DNA of 64,000 nt from Wolfiporia cocos (lineage: Eukaryota > Basidiomycota > Agaricomycetes > Polyporales > Phaeolaceae). The stretch covers positions 2,604,001-2,668,000 of the forward strand of contig JACCLO010000007.1 of assembly GCA_029448655.1 (NCBI GenBank). The letters are read 5' to 3'. Every line of letters begins with the position of its first letter. The first letter of the stretch is position 1. This document shows positions 20,742 to 32,759 of the stretch, piece by piece. The notes beneath the pieces were generated by a model. That model worked only from the letters and a program-made list of their open reading frames with translations. It was not told where the DNA came from and ran no database searches. The position numbers and the translations under genes are program-made.

Positions 20742-21240
20742 TTATGCATAAGACATGAAAAGTGCGAGCTCCTTTGGGAGCATGAATGGTGTGGACATTT
20801 GAAGCATGGCAGGGTCCAGTATTCTGCGAGATACTGGATCTGCCAGATTGTCCTTGGTATTGACATATACGGGCTCGATAACTATGTTGAGGGAGCAAGC
20901 GATGATATTTGTGCATTGTATTGACGTGTTGGTGTGGAAGTTCCGACATTGGCCCCACTTATATGCATCAATTACTCCCATGTTGTCACTATGGACCAGT
21001 ATGGCCATATCGGTGTAGTGCCGTGTTTCGATGATACACACCGCAAATTCGATGGCGATCATCTCTGCCCAACCAATCTCTTGGCCATCCCCTCTTTCCA
21101 ATGCCATGCAGCCCATTCACTGCCAAAGACAACCCCAATACCCCAGTCAGTAGAAGCATCAACCCAGATATTGAGGTCCTGTGGGACACCACGTGGTGCA
21201 AGGGTTTGAGGGGATGAAGGTGCTGACAGCATGGTTCACC
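20742..21240 (-). pseudogene. RNase H domain of the degraded retroelement
   Basis: Begins with NIWVDASTDWGIGVVFG (catalytic Asp; about 21170-21120), then WAAWHWKEG, a one-base shift, then EIGWAEMIAIEFAV (Glu), VHSDNMGVI (Asp) and NTKDNLADPVSRR. It would remove RNA from the cDNA hybrid. The preceding 21590-21240 holds the RT thumb/connection (GFLWDFP, PEEKRAKYLQKL) with two stops. Confidence 0.82.
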
Positions 21241-21591
21241 ACCAATGCATGTTGGACATTACGGAGCAAGGGGGGTGCCAGCATTGGAAGGGGTTTGTGA
21301 ATGAAGCTATGAAGGTGCAGAGACCAGGAAGGTATGCGCGGCCATCTGGATAAACGAATGTTATATGTGATAGCATGCCATTAAGGCTCATTGCCATGTG
21401 CTGAGTAATGTGGCCTGCCTCAGCATCGTCGATAAAGGCCTATAATTTTTGGAGGTATTTAGCACGTTTCTCTTCAGGCAAGGCCACAGTGCACTTGGGG
21501 AAATCCCAAAGGAAGCCACTATATTTGGCTGTGAATGCAAACTCTGTTTGCTTTGTTGGGTGCCATGGGATGTTAAGAGGTTCCAGAAGGT

Positions 21592-22706
21592 CTAGCAGCC
21601 TTTGTCAATCATAGGCGCACACAAATGGTGCCTGTATGCCATGGGAAAACGACAGTTTATAGAGTCGTCAACCCACTTCAAGGCTTCATGAACACCCCAG
21701 CACTTGAGGATGTCAATTATGGCATCGGCAACCTCACCCAGCACACCCGTAGCAGACGACATGCTGAACGATAGGCAATGGTCGATATAGAAACAGTCAT
21801 TGTGCCGCACAACAATGAAACACTTGTGCACCAGAAAGACTGGTGATTCCCGGAAGGCAGCTTCAATGTCCAGCGTTGCTGCCTGTGTTCCTGGCGGTGC
21901 AGTAGCCACCATGGCACGCAACGACATCAGCACATTGCTGACATGTAACACTGGGACCATGCCAGGATCCCCTGTGGGATAACACTCTAAGCTGAGCAAG
22001 AACGACTACCCCACGTGGGGACCCTGGGTTACACCGGTACAATGCCTGGAGACTACGCTCCTCTGCACTGAATGCCACCATGCACGAGCATGACTCCAGG
22101 GTAATGTAACCCTGTGCATGTGCGCACAGACAGATCACTCACAATTTCGGCAACTTGAGCTGTGGAACCCTAACTCGTTTTGAACTCGTCGGAGTTGATT
22201 TGGCGGTTCACCAAAACACCATCTTCATCTCTGAATGACAAATTCCACACAACGCGAAATTTTCCGGGAGAGCTGGCCTTCTCTATGACTGCCAAAGGGG
22301 ATGACCGGAAAGGGCCAAGGATGACTTCGACCTCGTGCTTGGAGTAAGGGCCTGAGAAGCGGCCAAGCTGTAGTTCTTCATTTACGTAGTCAGTCATCAC
22401 CGAGGGGTGGCCCAGTGCAGATTTGTGGTTTGGGGGAGTGAAGGAAGACTCAATAGGAAGGAAATTGTCATTTATAGGAAAGACGGTCCGAATTCAATGA
22501 GGAAGTAGCGGATAACAATCTAGCAAGTTAAACTGTTGTAGCATGGCTTCAAAGGCGTTGGCATGGCATGGAAATACGATTCGCTCACACACGCTGCTGT
22601 TTGATGCAGTGCAGTGATGTAGCATGGTGCGTGTTGGAGCCGCAGTAGGAGCACTGGTGTGGTTGACCTTTGATAGAGTGGCAGCGCTTGTTTGGGCATC
22701 GCTCAC
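21592..22706 (-). pseudogene. Reverse transcriptase domain of the degraded retroelement
   Basis: The N-terminal part (22706-22170) has GRFSGPYS and SSPLAVIEK, FRVVWNLSF, typical of DIRS-order RTs, with a TGA at 22494-22496. A likely intron of about 200 nt (donor GTGAGT near 22128, acceptor near 21940) leads to ATLDIEAAFRESPV (palm motif A) and KWVDDS (catalytic box, about 21676-21662). Retention of an intron in a retroelement is known for some DIRS-type elements. The copy cannot be functional because of the stops. Confidence 0.82.
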
Positions 22707-22742
22707 CTCGCAGATTCCAGACGATGCATAATTCCTGTCGAT

Positions 22743-23435
22743 GAGGGACTTCAGTCAATTATCTTAATCTGCCAACTGCCCTTCGCTTAAGAAATCGCAG
22801 TTGCGAGCTAGGTTTGCACGCAGATTAATCTGCTAGCTGCAGCAGATTAATCTACTGTGACAATAAAATGATACTTCCAGGATTCGAACCATGGACCTTA
22901 GCACAGATGAGAATAAGAGCATCGCAGCATACATTAGCCAACTGAGCTACAGTGCAACTAGTATCTTCACACTTTTAAGAAATATATAGAGTATTTTGTA
23001 AACTTCATTTTCGCAGTTTAACATCTTCCATAACACAAATACAAATGAATCTGTCTCTAAAGACCTGTGATTCCAGTGTATTCAACTTTCCCATTGTGAA
23101 TTGCTCCAGGTCAGGCATGGTAAAACAAGCTACCATTATCATTGATTTCTTTATGCTTAGTGTAGCAGTTAGTTGCCTTATGATTTGCGGAAATTGTTTG
23201 TAAAATTTGTGTTATATATATTTTGATTGGTCAAATGTAACTGTTGTCACTATGGCTCAGTTGGCTAATTATGCTGCAATGCTCTTATTCTCATCCGTGC
23301 TAAGGTCCTTGGTTCAAATCCTGGATGCACCATTTTATTGTCACAGTAGATTAATCTGCGTGCAAACCTAGCTCACAACTGTGACTTCTTAAGCGAAGGG
23401 CAGTTGGCAGATTAAGATAGTTGACTGAAACTCTA
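22743..23435. mobile_element. Foldback element with tRNA-like arms (copy 1), hAT-like target duplication
   Basis: 693 bp with 8-bp flanks CTGTCGAT (22735-22742 and 23436-23443) and inverted arms of roughly 200 bp. Each arm contains an inward-oriented pol III-type promoter on its own strand: in the left arm, on the minus strand, TAGCTCAGTTGG and GGTTCGAATCC; in the right arm, on the plus strand, TGGCTCAGTTGG and GGTTCAAATCC. The middle is AT-rich and non-coding. An 8-bp duplication is typical of hAT. A second copy is spread over 42190-44207. Confidence 0.82.
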
Positions 23436-24160
23436 CTGTCGATCAAGTAAAGTGAAGAGGGACTTGCCGGACCAGGTGCAAAGGACTGGGGTACCACTTG
23501 GGAGGGACAAGTTCGTGCACCTTGATGCATGATGGCCTGTCCTCACACAGATAAGGCAGGCCGGCTTGGAGGATGTGGGCTATCTGCCTTCCTGAAGGGC
23601 CGATCATCAGTGGGCCGTCCCTCGACTCTGTAGGGCTGGAAACGCTGGGATCCAGTCTCACGTGAGTGATCACGAGAATGCAGCACCATGGTCACATCCT
23701 CCTGCATAACCTGTAGCTGGATAGATTGTAGACGCTTGACGTAATCAGCTGAACCGAGAGTGAATTTGGTGGGATCATGCATGTAAGATCAGCGGACCTC
23801 GATGTCGAACCTCAGAATAGCCTTGAAGTCCTTTGCAAAGTCCGGTAGGCCAGAGAGGTAGTCAAAGTGATCCTGGGAATGCTGAACAATTTCAGGATCA
23901 GCAATATGCTCGTATACCTTCAGCATGTTATGCCATGCTTTGTTGAAGTCTGCAGCAGGCAAGGATTCTTCAGCAGGCCAATAGCTCAGATCAAGTATGT
24001 CCCGCTTCACGCCGTCTGGCAGGTGTGTCTTTCTCATCTTTATGACCGAGTGATCATTGTGAATACCACAGATTGCCTCTGACGTTGTTAGAGTGAGGGG
24101 TATATGCGTCCTATTTCTGCCTAGATCGAGTACCATGGGTGGGATCTCAAGACCTCTCTC

Positions 24161-25445
24161 TGACACAGATGTACCATGTCTGTGGGACTGGCCCAGCCGG
24201 GGACTCCCCATAGCCTAACAAGTGACAGCAAACCTCACCAGTGGTGAACGCACAGCTGAATGGGGTCACCAGTCCCTAGTGTTGAGTCGACTTAGCGAGG
24301 TGGTGTGCATCTGAGAGGCTGACAAGGGGGCCCCAGAGTGAGTCACACACAGAGAGGAGGATATGAAAGAAGGGCCTTGCCCTAGATTGTCGAGAATCCT
24401 AAAGATGGGGAGTAAGCCCCATCTTCTGCCTACTTATATACATGTAAGGAGAGCAGTACGGGTATGCCCTAAAGTATGGGTCTGTGTGTACATCAGAACG
24501 TAACTATGGGTGATCTAAAGGTAGCACTACATGTAACTAAGAGGGTGACTGTCACAGTCCTGTGACTCCCAATACTGAAGGGCGCAAGTCCTAGAGATGT
24601 CCTAGAAACCAAGTCTTAGTTGTCTAAGAGGAGCCAATCCAACTGGAATGACTTTGGAGCGCATAGTCTCAAGCAGTAAAGGAGAAGGATAGGAAAAGGG
24701 AAACGCCCCTAACATTCATGGTTGAACACTTAGATTGTTGAGTCTAGGGAATAAGCCCTAGACGCCTGGTATTTATACATGAGGTAGCATGTACACTAAT
24801 CCTAGGTAAGACCACCTTAAACTAAGGTGGTCTGTGCATAGTTGGCTAAGTAAGCCAGATGGTGCCATAAGGCGTCATAATGTGGTGCTACCCTAAAGAT
24901 AGCGCAGTTGGGATGGTAATGACCTCATCTATGTAAGAATAGATCTATGAGGTCACTATGATGTCAGTAATGATGATGCCAGGCAAAGTCCAGGCCAATG
25001 ATGTCACTATTGATGTAGTTATGGTACCTAGCAATGTCTAAGCTAAGAATGGGGAGATAGGGTCGCCTGACAAGGCACCTATGATGGTACCTGATGCCAC
25101 TATCTAATCTGGGAGTTTAGTAGGTCACATGACCTACTCAATTGAGGTCACATGACTTGCTAACTTTTGGGAGGCAGTAGCACCTCTTGCAATACGCTGA
25201 ACGTGCAAGTATGGGGGTCAATAGACCCAGGGGGAAGGCTGCACGACTAAATCTGTGACAGTGACCATCATGTGAGTACCTGGCATGCGTGCTACCCCGG
25301 AGTGCTAATCTACTGGGTCAGGTGGTATGGTATCTAGGGAGTGACGAGGAGGAAACCTGAAGTAAGGAGTTAGCCACGTGTGCAGCGGTGCCTTTGCAAC
25401 ACAGGAGAGGGATGACGAGACAGCCTAATGGGGCACTCTGTGACA
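24161..25445 (-). repeat. Solo LTR related to the TRIM-like element, itself interrupted
   Basis: TGACACAG...TGTGACA flanked by CTCTC (24156-24160 and 25446-25450). After removal of the nested LTR 24550-25260 and one GTGAC it is about 569 bp. It aligns with the 559-bp LTRs at 7693/9042, sharing for example the block around TTGTCGAGAATC and the CATGTAACTA...GTGACCAT segment. Confidence 0.88.
24550..25260 (-). repeat. Solo LTR, 711 bp, nested in the solo LTR 24161-25445
   Basis: TGTCACAG...CTGTGACA flanked by GTGAC (24545-24549 and 25261-25265). It is the minus-strand counterpart of the LTR at 43094-43767; both have a TATA box next to a GCCTAGACGC-type block and share the ACCACCTTA...CTAAGGTGGT palindrome region. 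Confidence 0.9.
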
Positions 25446-26182
25446 CTCTCATGAAATAGATTGTGTGCACATTTATTTGAAACCAACAAGGGCTTCCGCT
25501 GTGAATCTGTGGCGGCCAACACCGTGGTCACTGTGGGTTGTGGGAGGGTTGTCGCTGCAGCCAGTGCCCTTAGTATCACACCCCTAGACATTGGCGATAG
25601 CCGGCCTAACGCATCCACCAGGTCCACTGCCTTGGCGGCTGGTTCTTCGGTAGTTGGCAAGAACACCATGTTGCCTGAACGCTCAGACCCACCTACACCA
25701 CCCTCACCACAGGGCATCTCGTTGTCCAATACACCTTCTTCTCCCTCCTTGTGGCACCACGCTCAGTTTGCATTGGCTCAAGCACATCTATCTTCCATTG
25801 CTTCAATCTCCTCCATGCTGAGCATGTGAGGGAGGTCCATTAGGCTGGGAAGAGCCGACTGATGGGAAAAAGTAGGGTCCAAGGCAGCTAAGCTCTTTTT
25901 GGCAGCATCTGTAGGGTGGCTGATAGTCATAATGAAAAACTAGGCTACATGCTTACAGCGAGTTTGTCACAGATTTAGGACATGCCACTATTTTTCCCGT
26001 ATTTTTACCTATTTATCTGGTATTTCTACGACCTTGTAGACGTTTACGCTGCTAAGCGCCCGTCTACACGTACACGCAACCAAACAACACATATACAACG
26101 CGGTATACGTCCACTTGTCATAACAACACGTACATAACACGCTTGTACGCGTCAATGACTCAGCGGACTAACCTCCGGTGTC

Positions 26183-27274
26183 TGTCACAGATTTATCTGG
26201 GGCTTACAGCATTTTTCCTACGATTATAGCAATTTATCCGGGATTTATACGTCTAACTACAAGTTATCTACGGGTTAACTCCCATTGCCACCACGACAAG
26301 CTCTTAACTGGGCTTATCAACCACATGACTAGCTTACGTAACGCTACGGTACAACCACGTCCAATAGCAACACTACAAGCATACGTCATAGGTCTCGCCC
26401 GCCATAGCAAGACCAGCCACGTCATAGATCTTAGATCATAATGATAGGCCGAGCGCGGCACGCTTGCATAATAATGTCCACATGTACAAACAGTGCCTCG
26501 CGGCCTTGTACTATTGGGTCGGCCTTCCCGGCTTCCCACTGCCATAAGATCCTTGATCACAATGGCACCTCAGGCGCGCCACGCCTTCGCATAATAATGG
26601 CAACACGACCATACAGCACTATAATAGCACCAAGGCTATATCGCTATAGGTCACGGCCTCCTCGGCCTCCCACGGACTCGGTGTTCTCCAAGTCCCGGGC
26701 TTCTGCCATCACGGCGTCGCCCAAACACCGGACCTCGCCTCACGGCTAAGTCCAATACATGCCCCGGTAACCATCCGGACCGGGCTGTAACACATGCCAC
26801 GGTACTTCCCGTCCAATGGCATAACGACCTCGGCGCCTCGCCTTGGTCATCCAACGAAGCACGGCCAATCGCCATTATACCTCACGGTATCCGGCAACCG
26901 GCTTCCCATATACCCGGGCTGTGCCCGCGTTCATATGATAATACACACAAATCCCTCTCATACGATTGGTTCGGCCATTAGGGCCTTGCCACGGCCATTC
27001 TATGAAGAGTCCATAAACAGTAGATAAGATAAGCTTCGCCACTTGGCAAAGCCACATAACCCGGAAAGGTAACGACTAGCTAGTAGCACGTGACCTTCCC
27101 TTAAACATGTATATAACTAGGGGCTTGACGCCCTATAACTTTAGTTCTATTATTCTCTCGGCTTGCGCCGTAGAATAACCTCTCACATCCTGCTGCGCTG
27201 GTATTGCCTCCTCTCTAAGTCGCCTTATCTCAACAATATAGGCACTTGGTGAGTCCCACAGGCGTACTGTGTCA
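26183..27274 (+). repeat. 5' LTR of the 6.1-kb element
   Basis: 1092 bp. TATA box at 27110-27116 (TATATAA), predicted RNA start at 27143 (AGTTCTATTATT). It is rich in GGCC/GCC-type blocks and small open frames that recur in the other LTR; these are not genes. Confidence 0.94.
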
Positions 27275-30200
27275 TAATAATAGAACTTCCTACCCCCCCG
27301 CCCTTCCTTAACTGGTTGGGCCTGGGGTTTTTCCCCCCACAGGTGTCTGAGATTGCGCCCCACTCTGCCTCTGCAGCCCTGACAAGGGTTGTATGCTAAA
27401 TGGTTGGGTTCTGGGGGATACTAGCGGCGGGGGTTTGATCCCCCTGCCACCCAGTGGGGCTGCGCCTGCCTAATCAGCGGTGCGGTCCTACAAACCCGGA
27501 CTCCAGGGTTAAGGAGAGGCGCTGGCTTCCTGAAAAGGTCGCTGGCGCCAGTGTTTGAGACCCATCTACTGGGAAAAGGGGACGGTCTGCCTGTGCGCGC
27601 CCAACCCCCTGACATGGCAAGCGCTGTTCAGCGCCCCATCTCTACCAGTAGAGTCGCCATTATGGCGGCGTGGGAATCTTGCAAGCCGATCCCCAGGCGT
27701 AAGGGGCCCGCTTTGGATCCTTAATTGGATTAAAGTGGTGAGGTGGCGCGGCTCGCAAGGCCGCGCCGGCCTAGGTCACTGAGCGGTAGCCAATAGCGTC
27801 AGTCCTCCGGGCGGCTCGGCGTGCTCACCACGGGAAACTGGATCTGAGGGTCCCTCTGGAAGCCTGCGGCGTGGCCCACCATCTTAGATGTGTGGAGCGC
27901 TCGTTAAAGCGCGATCTTTGATCGACAGAGGAGCTGCCCTTGATGGACACAAGTGGGGCCTAATACGGCAAGCCTTGCCATTGAGGCGTGGTAAGGACTG
28001 CGGTGAAATACTGCGGTCCACTTTCCGGTCTGCTCCTTAGGGGATGCGGGCCGTGTATCTTCTTCCCAACCATGTGGTCCAGCCGATCAAATGCTGGCAA
28101 CCACCGACCCTACCCCAGGAGTGAGCGCCTCTGTTCCAAGCACAAGCGAATATCTCCGCCTTCTGGCACTGGGTCTGCGCATCTGCGACGACACCTGGCG
28201 GTTTAATTCCACGCGGCAACCCTCAAAAGGTTGCCCCTAACCATGCCCCCGTTCTTATTGTGTTCAATGAATATGACCACTCAGCGATAGTTCGCTGATG
28301 ACTCGCTCTTCTAGGTACCCTGGTATCCCAGTCAATAGTAGATAAATATATAGTTTTAGCGGCGGCTCCAATAGTTTACTTACCTTGTAAAGTAGCTTAG
28401 TAACCGCCCAATAGCATTTGTATTCAACCTTGGACATCCTGCGTCACCGTCTGGTTCCCAGGTTATCTAGCCTGGTTAAGGTCGCTTATGTACTTAAAAA
28501 GCAACCTTTCTCGTCTTAGGTACACTTAGTTAATCGAACAACGATACTAGTACCTTGCCCGACGTAGGAACGTGTACGCTATGGTTAATATATGCTTATA
28601 ACTATCATTACTGTGGGAAATACCTATTACCAAGTCGATAAGGATTACTCATAATCCGTCGGCGCCCGTTTGACTTCGGTCTTTGCTCCTGAAAAGGGGA
28701 TTCGGGTTATTGAGCATTAGTCACGGTCATTTCATTCGTTAAGAACCTTAGAACGGGGGCACCCCTTTTGGTAATGGAATCTCCTGACAAGGAAATTACC
28801 ATCCGTTTGGGAAGAGACGTCTGACAAGCGTCTATAAATAATTGGAAACACTGCCGTTCTCACCGGCGTTCCACGTACAAACAGATCGCAATAGATTACT
28901 TAATTGAATCTCGCAATCTGGGTTAGAGGAAGGGAAAACAAGGGACACACGCTATTGATACGCGTTCCCTTGAAGTGTAGCGGAGGTCGTCAAGACTTCC
29001 AGAATCACACTTCATTCGGCATTTTCGCACATCGCCGAATTCACACCGGTCCCAAACCGGTCCCCCCCCCCCGAATCGAAATCGACAAATTCGCACGCCA
29101 CTCGCAAATATTGTCACGAGACTAGCTATCTCACTTACGATTTCACTCCAATACGACATCTTTTCTCTGTGGGGAGAACAACTGTATTTGGAAATTCACA
29201 CTAGCAATAAAATGCGATCGTCCGCAAAAGGCTTCAAAAGGAAACTCGAAAATCCTCCGAAGTAACAGATGAGCCCCATCTTTTAGGACAATCACTCCGA
29301 TTTGGCAATCGGATATCATTACAATTGCTTGGTTTACGGAAACCTACGTCGTCGAGACACGTAATAAATAAATCCGGATCTGTTTCCTATCTCCCGATTA
29401 GGAATACATCTCGTCACTACACCGAACAAGAGCCTGAGAAACTCTTCGGTATCGACAAACTAGGGCATGGGAAACCTTAGTATAAAAAATCTGGTCGCAT
29501 ATGCGAGCGACCTGGATACAGCCGTACATGGATATATGTCAACAATACCTTCGGCCCACATCCACCCACCCTTATCTGGGTTATAGAGGCGGTTTAACCT
29601 CTTTAAAAACCAAAACCAACGGAATAGGTTTGATCGGGAGATCAAACGTGGAAGAGGGGGTGAGAACCCTAAATCCGCATTCTGGACCTTCAAAAAGTCC
29701 GCTATCCCACGCTTACAACAGTACCTTACGGTCTTGAAAGCAACAAACGACATGCACTAAGAGGCCTGATTACCCTCATTCATGCTCGTACTGTCCTATT
29801 CGTATAAGGACGACAACCCTGTAATAGGAATATAGTAGCTATCAATCCAATAGCGAAATATATCCTCCCCCAACGATCATCACAGTTCCCACGCTTATAA
29901 CGCCATACTTAATCGAACAACGACTTACCGGCATACAAGCACATTGGAAACTACCGTCATCGCCACCACGTGACTTCAGCCCTTACGGGATATACCTTTA
30001 CGAGACAACTCCTGACAAGGATGTATGTTCTCACGGTTACCCAATAAGGCCTCACTACGGCAACGACACTACAGTCTAGGGAATACAATCATAAGCATTA
30101 ACCATAATGCACAATGATTAGTACCTATACTATGGGGTTTAACACGAGAAGCCTACTCGTTAATAAATAGCGCATACACACACGAAGGCACAGCTTCATT

Positions 30201-31180
30201 CCGGAACTTACGACTCCGAAGAGATCGCTACTTAGAAGCAATCTAACTAGGGGACACAACCCCTGTAACAAATGGGCATTGACAAATGTCACACGCTTAG
30301 TACTTGCGATACTAGGGAGGCGACGCCTCATAAACGTTCATAAGGCGACGTCCTTTAATAACCGTTCAACCGCATAAGTCGTACAAAGTAGGATTACCCC
30401 TGTACAAGCAACAAGCCTAAGACAACCGCTATTCGAATGAAAGGAACCAGCTACTCCATTCACCGATATACAGCAATAGACGTCGAAAAAGCACCGCTAT
30501 GTTACATTCAACGGGTACTACGCATAAGCCACTATAACCGCCCAAGGACTCGAAGAGAAACTAGAAAATCTCCAGAGTTAACAGAAGAGCCCCTTCTTAC
30601 AGGTATCCGGCACAATGCTTATCCGAAAAAACGTACAACGACACAATGCACCCTCTAATACGCTTGGCAAGCTATTGGAGTACAGATTACTAGTAGACTT
30701 CAAAGGCACTATATGATGAACATTTCCATATCGCCTTCTACTACAAGTAACGTCATAAGCAAAAGCAACAATCCGACCAAGGTCGCGAAAAGGCACTTGA
30801 ACACCTTCAGCGATAACAGGAGAGTCCCTCCTTCTAGGATCCGCGTGCACAATGACAATACACTTAAGTAACAAGACTACACCTCCCCAACAACGGCATT
30901 TGACCTCTCGGTCATCACGCGTTGATAATCGCTAGTAACGGCATTTAGCACTTCGCTATCACGCGTTACAAATCACTATAAGGAATACAATCGCTATCCC
31001 ATTCAACGCTCAGGTTCCACTACAAGTCCTGAAACTCCCATTTATCCCTGTTCAATTAACAAAATTGAAGCAGCACCTTAACGGCATTTGACACTTCGTC
31101 ATCATGCGTTATAACGCTCTTGGGACATACATAATGAGGAATAGTTTCATCAGGGACGATGAAACCTAAAGCGGGGGTAA
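27275..31180 (+). other. Internal region of the 6.1-kb element, non-coding
   Basis: 27275-28260 resembles the chromovirus leader. From about 28900 to 31100 there are diverged repeats: a block with AACAGnnGAGnCCC followed by a GCACAATG-like end recurs near 29262, 30570 and 30812, and a hairpin-forming AACGGCATTTGAC...CACGCGTT unit recurs near 30892, 30940 and 31080. No open frame exceeds about 100 codons and none shows a domain. The purine tract is 31168-31177. Confidence 0.75.
27276..27287 (+). other. Self-priming primer-binding site of the 6.1-kb element
   Basis: AATAATAGAACT, one base after the LTR, is the exact reverse complement of AGTTCTATTATT at 27143-27154, which starts 33 bp after the first T of the TATA box (27110). 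Confidence 0.85.
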
Positions 31181-32272
31181 TGTCACAGATTTATCTGGGG
31201 CTTACAGCATTTTTCCTACGATTATAGCAATTTATCCGGGATTTATACGTCTAACTACAAGTTATCTACGGGTTAACTCCCATTGCCACCACGACAAGCT
31301 CTTAACTGGGCTTATCAACCACATGACTAGCTTACGTAACGCTACGGTACAACCACGTCCAATAGCAACACTACAAGCATACGTCATAGGTCTCGCCCGC
31401 CATAGCAAGACCAGCCACGTCATAGATCTTAGATCATAATGATAGGCCGAGCGCGGCACGCTTGCATAATAATGTCCACATGTACAAACAGTGCCTCGCG
31501 GCCTTGTACTATTGGGTCGGCCTTCCCGGCTTCCCACCGCCATAAGATCCTTGATCACAATGGCACCTCAGGCGCGCCACGCCTTCGCATAATAATGGCA
31601 ACACGACCATACAGCACTATAATAGCACCAAGGCTATATCGCTATAGGTCACGGCCTCCTCGGCCTCCCACGGACTCGGTGTTCTCCAAGTCCCGGGCTT
31701 CTGCCATCACGGCGTCGCCCAAACACCGGACCTCGCCTCACGGCTAAGTCCAATACATGCCCCGGTAACCATCCGGACCGGGCTGTAACACATGCCACGG
31801 TACTTCCCGTCCAATGGCATAACGACCTCGGCGCCTCGCCTTGGTCATCCAACGAAGCACGGCCAATCGCCATTATACCTCACGGTATCCGGCAACCGGC
31901 TTCCCATATACCCGGGCTGTGCCCGCGTTCATATGATAATACACACAAATCCCTCTCATACGATTGGTTCGGCCATTAGGGCCTTGCCACGGCCATTCTA
32001 TGAAGAGTCCATAAACAGTAGATAAGATAAGCTTCGCCACTTGGCAAAGCCACATAACCCGGAAAGGTAACGACTAGCTAGTAGCACGTGACCTTCCCTT
32101 AAACATGTATATAACTAGGGGCTTGACGCCCTATAACTTTAGTTCTATTATTCTCTCGGCTTGCGCCGTAGAATAACCTCTCACATCCTGCTGCGCTGGT
32201 ATTGCCTCCTCTCTAAGTCGCCTTATCTCAACAATATAGGCACTTGGTGAGTCCCACAGGCGTACTGTGTCA
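31181..32272 (+). repeat. 3' LTR of the 6.1-kb element
   Basis: 1092 bp, nearly identical to 26183-27274. It is followed directly by the duplicated GTGTC and the rest of the chromovirus 5' LTR. Confidence 0.94.
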
Positions 32273-32591
32273 GTGTCACGCGCCTTACTCATATCCCGAT
32301 ACCGGGCTATGTCAGTACAATTGGATAAGCGGCCCGCTCGTTATCACATGCCAATGCCCTTACGATTACTCATATCCCGATACCGGTATATAAGAATCAC
32401 ATGCATGGCTTACTAACGTAGCTACAGCCACTTCCACAACATGGACCTACGGTCCAAACAAACGATCTTACTGGTGCGGCCATTACCGGCGCACATGGTC
32501 TATTGTAGTTTACGACTTAACCATATTAGTTATGTCTGCGCACAGACCACCTTCATGTTTGGCTCCCTTACCGGTAACCAAACAAAGCATG

Positions 32592-32637
32592 TATATAAGT
32601 AGGGCTATCACTGCGGATAAGCCTTAGATTTGTTCTC
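32592..32637 (+). promoter_or_regulatory. Chromovirus LTR core promoter: TATA box and predicted RNA start
   Basis: TATATAAG begins at 32592. AGATTTGTTCTC at 32626-32637 is the predicted 5' end of the RNA, because its reverse complement is the primer-binding site and its distance from the TATA box (34 bp) is right. The start site is inferred, not measured. Confidence 0.75.
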
Positions 32638-32759
32638 TGCATTCGCACAGTTACATATCATCTCTGCTTGCGCCCACTAGTCTCCTCACCAACCTCCAGC
32701 AACTCCTTCAAGTCGCTTATTAGGTTATAGTGTGAGTCCCACAGTCTAGTCTGTGTCAT

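Larger units (their letters stand above)
17944..25830 (-). mobile_element. Tyrosine-recombinase retroelement (DIRS/Ngaro order), degraded and serially interrupted
   Basis: Reading leftward: gag-like region (25830-23444), reverse transcriptase (22706-21592), RNase H (21240-20742) and tyrosine recombinase (about 20570-18480). There is no space for the methyltransferase of DIRS1 between RNase H and recombinase, so the layout is closer to Ngaro. After removing the inserts (LTRs at 18090, 18942, 20127, 24161 with nested 24550, and the foldback element at 22743) the frame can be followed with scattered stops and shifts. Many stops fall where CGA would be expected, and CpG is rare, which fits decay by methyl-cytosine deamination. 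The outer ends were not identified; the borders given are approximate. Confidence 0.8.
23444..25830 (-). pseudogene. gag-like region of the degraded retroelement
   Basis: From about 25830 leftward the translation is alanine/proline-rich, then (after the LTR insertion) ERGLEIPPMVL, FDYLSGLPDFAKDFKAILRFD and DPTKFTLGSADYVKRLQ, ending in an RPFRK/cysteine-poor tail around 23500. In-frame stops include a TGA at 23789-23791. I assign it as gag-like from its position upstream of the RT and from resemblance to N-terminal regions of such elements; no zinc knuckle is intact. Confidence 0.6.
26183..32272 (+). mobile_element. 6.1-kb non-autonomous LTR element nested in copy 2
   Basis: Two 1092-bp LTRs (26183-27274, 31181-32272) enclose 3906 bp without any recognisable protein. 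I noticed a single difference between the LTRs (26539 T, 31537 C), so the insertion is young. Primer-binding site, leader and purine tract follow the chromovirus plan, and a leader block near 27575-27645 is almost identical to 33050-33120 of copy 2. It therefore looks like a LARD-type passenger using chromovirus proteins. A solo LTR of the family is at 10212-11308. Confidence 0.94.
25965..32758 (+). repeat. 5' LTR of copy 2, split by the 6.1-kb element
   Basis: 25965-26182 plus 32278-32758 gives 699 bp, the same as the 3' LTR. The insert is flanked by GTGTC (26178-26182 and 32273-32277). Ends are TGTCAC and TGTGTCA. Confidence 0.94.

Noticed and set aside
22860..22970. True tRNA gene on the minus strand
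   Set aside because: A- and B-boxes are good but the acceptor and T stems do not pair properly and the segment is part of a foldback arm.
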